Made by a program: the position numbers and the translations under genes
Source of the DNA: Prolixibacteraceae bacterium
GTDB lineage: Bacteria; Bacteroidota; Bacteroidia; Bacteroidales; Prolixibacteraceae
Assembly (NCBI GenBank): GCA_009773765.1
Contig: WTWZ01000029.1
Coordinates: forward strand, 51,164-99,301
Length of the DNA: 48,138 nt
Direction of reading: 5' to 3'
Part shown: in pieces, positions 44,644 to 48,138 of the stretch
Position numbering within the stretch: position 1 is the first letter of the stretch
How the letters are laid out: each line of letters begins with the position of its first letter
The notes under the pieces: model-generated
Seen by the model: the letters and a program-made list of their open reading frames with translations, nothing else
Told to the model about the DNA's origin: nothing
Databases searched by the model: none

Positions 44644-45750
44644 TTATTTCTGCAATTGCTGGTATAATGCCAGTAAAAAATCACGGTTATCGGCAGTGAG
44701 GTAATGCATTTCGCCACCCATGCGGTTAAACGTTTTGCAGTAGCGCAGGTAATATGCCGGGTTGTCAATCGGCGGTTCGCCGTCTTTGGCCCAGTCCCAG
44801 TCCGATTCGGCCAAATCAACAATCAGCATGTAATGGCTGTCGATATGGCTGCCCCGCTGAATTTCGAGATTTTGCGACATTGACAGGGACTTTTCAAAAA
44901 TCATGGGCGACATCACCGCCGAACCAATAGACAGGTAAACTCCGTCTTCGAGGTTACTGACACTTTTTGCATAAGCCAGAAAATCGTTTTCGGCAGTGCG
45001 GCCAATGGCCGCGCCATGGTTCATCGGGTGGTTGTAAATAATGTCGTGCCCGAACATGGGGTGCCCGGTAAACGGAATGCCCATTTCATAAGCATTTGCC
45101 TGAACAGAATATTCTTTAAACGGGTGGGGAATTTTCATCCAACCCGGTTTCAGGTTGAAATGGTTTATCACCCCCGCAAAATCTATTGCAGCCGCCGCCA
45201 AAGCTGGTTCGCTTTCCATTTTTGCTTTGGCAAGTTTGTATAAAACCGATACTTCAGGAATATTTAATCGCTCATAATGAATCATTTTACCCACCGACTC
45301 TCCGTAACCAAGTCCTTCAAAAGCGCCGGCAATCAGTGCAAGATTAATGTAATAACCAGTGTCGTCCCAAATTCCAAACTGCCCCAGGTTTACATTTTCG
45401 CGAACATCCTCGCTCGATTTTCCCTGATAAGCAAACTCCCAGTCGTGAATAATCCCGGCGCCGTTGGTGGCAAGATGTGTCACCCAGCCTTCTTTCATCA
45501 GTGCAATCAAAGTGGGGGCCATCCCGTTTTTTATGGTGTGCGCCCCAAAAGTGAGCATCACAGAACGGTCCAGGGAATGTGCTTTTCTGATGCGTCCCGC
45601 TGTTTTTTCAATCAGGATGATTCCCTTTTCCGAAAGGTTTTTGGGCAAGCCAGTTACCGGAATGTGGTCTTTTTCGATGTAAACTTTGTCCTTTCGGTTA
45701 GCCAGTTTTTTTACATCGAGCAGGTTACGGTTTAATTTTGGATATGGCAT
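44644..45750 (-). CDS. Conserved-looking 368-residue cytosolic protein of unknown function
   Basis: A soluble protein with no signal or membrane segment. Glycine-rich motifs (FGAHTIKNGMAPTLIALM, HLATNGAGIIHDWEFAYQG, GQFGIWDDTGYYI) and a later NHPMNHGAAIGRTAEND and GSAVMSPMIFEKSL suggest a Rossmann-like enzyme. I saw a faint likeness to deoxyhypusine-synthase-type folds but cannot confirm it. It is read in the same direction as the kinase-HAD and SIS genes upstream (170 bp away) and could act in the same sugar-phosphate pathway. No firm function is offered. Confidence 0.7.
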   Translation of the reverse strand: MPYPKLNRNLLDVKKLANRKDKVYIEKDHIPVTGLPKNLSEKGIILIEKTAGRIRKAHSLDRSVMLTFGAHTIKNGMAPTLIALMKEGWVTHLATNGAGIIHDWEFAYQGKSSEDVRENVNLGQFGIWDDTGYYINLALIAGAFEGLGYGESVGKMIHYERLNIPEVSVLYKLAKAKMESEPALAAAAIDFAGVINHFNLKPGWMKIPHPFKEYSVQANAYEMGIPFTGHPMFGHDIIYNHPMNHGAAIGRTAENDFLAYAKSVSNLEDGVYLSIGSAVMSPMIFEKSLSMSQNLEIQRGSHIDSHYMLIVDLAESDWDWAKDGEPPIDNPAYYLRYCKTFNRMGGEMHYLTADNRDFLLALYQQLQK

Positions 45751-45804
45751 CTTAATTATTTACTATTTTTCTATTTACAGTTCAATATCGTTTAAATAAC
45801 AAAA

Positions 45805-45857
45805 CACCCTTCGACTTCGCTCAGTCTGACGGTCACCCTGAGCGGAGTCGAAGGGTG
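45805..45857. repeat. Palindromic dispersed repeat
   Basis: Arm CACCCTTCGACTTCGCTCAG (45805-45824) and arm CTGAGCGGAGTCGAAGGGTG (45838-45857) are reverse complements but for one position, around a 13-nt loop. The core CCCTTCGACT-CGCTCAG is a familiar dispersed palindrome in Bacteroidota genomes. Between two genes of the same strand it may act as an mRNA hairpin or terminator. Confidence 0.85.
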
Positions 45858-45920
45858 ATTAAATCTGACTTTTATTGAAGGCTTGGCTAAACTATACGAC
45901 ATTGGGTTACGATTTAACAT

Positions 45921-47825
45921 TTATTCCTGAATGTTCAGCAGTTGCAACAGTTTTGGAAGTTGCGAAAAATCGGGGATAATGATATCTGCACCAGCTTTGA
46001 TAAGGCGCGAACGTTTGCTTTCGTTCAGGCTGTAACGTTTCAACTCGTTGCTGGCAATTCCTATGGTCAAACCTCCCCTTTTGCGGGTTTCGCGAATTTC
46101 AACCGGCCCGTCGCCAAAAGCAGCTACCTGTCCGTTTCCCGTATTACCAATGGCATCCAGTATCCTGTCGAGTACAATTTTTTTGGCTTCTCTGGTTACA
46201 TCGCCCACTGCGCCATAAATGCCGCCCTCAAAAAGATAATCGTACCCCAGAATACGGGCTTCATTTTTAACATCTTCCTCATCGGTCCCACTGGCCAGAT
46301 ATAGTTTCACCCCCGCTTTGTACAATTTTCCCAACAACGAAACCGCATTTTTCAGCGTGAAATCCTCTACCGACAATTCTCCCCTCGAAAGTTTTGCCTC
46401 ACGAAACCGCACCATTTTCAGCAATTCATTGTTGTAAATTTCCTTATAACCAAATTCATCGAGAACCTGGCCGGCTGTTACCAGTCCGAATTCCTTAACA
46501 AGGCCAACAAGTCCCTTCATTTGCACCAAAGTCTGAATTCCGGTGGTTTTGTCAATGAAATCGACCACTCTTGAATGAACTTTGTGGTACAAGGCTTCAT
46601 CGGCATCCTGAAAGTGGATACCCAGAATGGCTTTCATCATCATGGGTTGCATAATTTGTTCCCAGCCTTCGCGTAATGTGGAGATGGTTCCATCGTGGTC
46701 GAAAATGGCATGTTTAATGTTCAACGGCTGATTCCAGCCGTTGATAACCTCTATTTCAGTGCCATTCCAGTATTTTGCATGTCTGATGTCCTCCGCCAGT
46801 TCGGGACTGTAAACAAAATCAGGGCTGGCGCCGATATCCAGGATTTCTTCGGGACTTGCCGTGCCGGTTTGAAATAGTTTTTGAACAGTAACACCTGCTG
46901 CGTAAGAACCGATTTCGGCAGCGATTTCCATGCTGTAACCCGCGGCAAGCGCCGAAGCAGCGCCTGCCAGATAGCTGTCGCCGGCTCCAACCGGGTCAAC
47001 TTTCGAAATAATCATCAATCCGTGAATGTCAGTAATTCCATTCTCGTTCACTATTAACGAGCCACGCGCACCACGGGTAATAAACAGAGGTTTTCCAAAT
47101 TTTTTAAACAGGTTCATGGCTGCTTTTTTCACTTCAGAATACAAAACCACATCGTTTTCATCTTTTTTATACCCGCCTAAAATGGCTGCTTCAGTGTCGT
47201 TCATTTTCCGGTATGCACCTTCGAACGAAGCGCTGTAATTGCGACTGTCAACAATAAATATTTTTTCAGGAAAACGCTGAATAACCTGTGTAATCTGCTT
47301 TCTGAAATATTCGGTATGTATTCCGGATAAAACCTGCTGGTTTATAATGATGGCATCCACTTCAGGTATTTCGGCTATCAGGTTATTGATGAGCTTATCG
47401 GCTGTTTGTTTCGAAATCTTGTTGAAATTACCGAAGTCAATGCGGCTTTGCTCGGTATCGCCCACATAGGGTTTGGTATAAACATGCGTTGACCAGTCAT
47501 TATCCTGAACCAGCAGGTTTTTTGGATTGATGCCATTTTGTTCCATCACTTTTACCATTTCATATCCAAACGGATCGGGGCCGATAACGCCAAATGCACG
47601 CACATCCTGAACTCCCATGGCAGTAATGTTGTTTGTAACGTTTCCGGCGCCCCCCAGCGAATAACGCTGCTCTTTCACGGGGCGGGTCATTTGACCGGTT
47701 TCTATCGAAATCTCGCTATTCGATCCGTCTATAAACCAGTAGGCGTCGAGGCAAAAATCGCCCAGAACTGCAATTTTTACCAATTTTATATCTTGTATAA
47801 TTTTCTGAAGAAGTACTTTTTTCAT
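45921..47825 (-). CDS. PfkB-type kinase fused to a HAD phosphatase
   Basis: About 634 residues from the ATG at 47825, 10 bp after the SIS gene stop; an upstream ATG at 47858 would overlap that gene. Residues about 1-335 are a ribokinase-fold kinase of the HldA/RfaE-1 type (VLGDFCLDAYW, SLGGAGNVTNNI, VDPVGAGDSYLAG). From about 370 to the end comes a HAD phosphatase with motif I DHDGT, motif II LASGTDEED, the Lys in EAKKIV and motif IV GDGPVEIRE. Kinase and phosphatase in one chain beside a GmhA-like isomerase suggest consecutive steps: C1 phosphorylation of a heptose 7-phosphate and removal of the 7-phosphate. This is inference; the HAD part is not of the classical GmhB type. Confidence 0.85.
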   Translation of the reverse strand: MKKVLLQKIIQDIKLVKIAVLGDFCLDAYWFIDGSNSEISIETGQMTRPVKEQRYSLGGAGNVTNNITAMGVQDVRAFGVIGPDPFGYEMVKVMEQNGINPKNLLVQDNDWSTHVYTKPYVGDTEQSRIDFGNFNKISKQTADKLINNLIAEIPEVDAIIINQQVLSGIHTEYFRKQITQVIQRFPEKIFIVDSRNYSASFEGAYRKMNDTEAAILGGYKKDENDVVLYSEVKKAAMNLFKKFGKPLFITRGARGSLIVNENGITDIHGLMIISKVDPVGAGDSYLAGAASALAAGYSMEIAAEIGSYAAGVTVQKLFQTGTASPEEILDIGASPDFVYSPELAEDIRHAKYWNGTEIEVINGWNQPLNIKHAIFDHDGTISTLREGWEQIMQPMMMKAILGIHFQDADEALYHKVHSRVVDFIDKTTGIQTLVQMKGLVGLVKEFGLVTAGQVLDEFGYKEIYNNELLKMVRFREAKLSRGELSVEDFTLKNAVSLLGKLYKAGVKLYLASGTDEEDVKNEARILGYDYLFEGGIYGAVGDVTREAKKIVLDRILDAIGNTGNGQVAAFGDGPVEIRETRKRGGLTIGIASNELKRYSLNESKRSRLIKAGADIIIPDFSQLPKLLQLLNIQE

Positions 47826-47835
47826 ACTAAAATTA

Positions 47836-48138
47836 TTACCTGAATATTTCTTTTTCAACCATCATGCAAATTGCATGATACACAGGCAAATGAAGTTCCT
47901 GCACATAAGCAGTCCGGGTTTCAGGAACGTTAATGAGGATGTCGCACCACTCTTTCATTTTACCGCCTGATTCACCGGTAAAACCTATGGTGGTAAGGCC
48001 TTTGGCTTTTGCAACAATCATTGCATCTATAACATTTTGCGAATTGCCCGTAGTACTTAGGCCAATCAGTATATCACCTTTATTTCCAAGCCCGGTAACC
48101 TGTTGGGCAAAAATCATTTCGCCCCCGATATCATTGGT
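47836..48138 (-). CDS. SIS-domain sugar-phosphate isomerase, GmhA-like, 5'-partial
   Basis: The frame is open at the right edge, so the N-terminal part is missing; about 100 residues are seen. The SIS phosphosugar-binding motif GDILIGLSTTGNSQNVIDAM and the GFTGESGGKMKEWCDILINVP stretch are typical of sedoheptulose-7-phosphate isomerases (GmhA). The end, RTAYVQELHLPVYHAICMMVEKEI, carries the conserved Gln-Glu-x-His of the active site. It is immediately upstream of the kinase-HAD gene. Confidence 0.88.
   Translation of the reverse strand, partial: TNDIGGEMIFAQQVTGLGNKGDILIGLSTTGNSQNVIDAMIVAKAKGLTTIGFTGESGGKMKEWCDILINVPETRTAYVQELHLPVYHAICMMVEKEIFR

Overview
The window looks like a chromosomal segment of a Bacteroidota bacterium, plausibly from the Marinilabiliales/Prolixibacteraceae side; that placement is inference, not a database match. 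The signs are a low-to-moderate GC content, genes with no obvious Shine-Dalgarno sequence but TAnnTTTG promoter boxes, type IX secretion (T9SS) C-terminal sorting domains, lipoprotein and TlpA-like periplasmic proteins typical of the phylum, and menaquinone synthesis by the futalosine route (MqnA).

Layout. 1-4.4 kb: the C-terminal part of a DUF4097-like repeat protein, a family 2 glycosyltransferase, a RES/Xre toxin-antitoxin pair and a secreted thioredoxin-like protein. 4.4-13.8 kb: the most unusual locus, a tightly packed minus-strand operon. It encodes a 1333-aa membrane protein with two degenerate J-domain-like modules, a small membrane-anchored protein, a small GrpE-like protein, an Hsp70 with a long C-terminal extension, and a Ser/Thr kinase fused to an AAA+ ATPase. 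14-18.2 kb: a SulP transporter remnant, a T9SS-exported trypsin-like peptidase and two haem-binding proteins. 18.2-28 kb: mostly housekeeping and transport genes (an MsbA-like ABC exporter, purB, mqnA, an NfeD-type membrane protease, a PIN toxin-antitoxin pair, a Cu/Zn-type permease fused to an HMA domain, a DUF1080 lipoprotein and a DEAD-box helicase).

28-33 kb: the RNase P RNA, then a sulfate-activation block (cysN/C and cysD). A four-helix-bundle gene plus 30 copies of a 7-bp repeat splits this block, and a decayed SLC13 transporter borders it; tRNA-Lys follows. The remnants of two sulfate-type transporters (SulP and SLC13) in one window suggest that sulfate uptake has been remodelled. 33-45.8 kb: a split ThrE-like exporter, a PfkB sugar kinase, a surface-protein operon (a plant-type LRR protein, a second T9SS protein and a 59-aa peptide gene), a CrtI-like oxidoreductase, a PQQ-propeller protein and an unrecognised 368-aa protein. 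45.9 kb to the end: a PfkB kinase-HAD phosphatase fusion behind a GmhA-like SIS-domain gene that runs off the window. Together these could carry out consecutive steps of a heptose-phosphate-like pathway.

The best candidate for an undescribed system is the chaperone-kinase-AAA operon at 4462-13743. It appears to hold its own Hsp70, a possible exchange factor, J-like membrane scaffolds and a phospho-signalling unfoldase.
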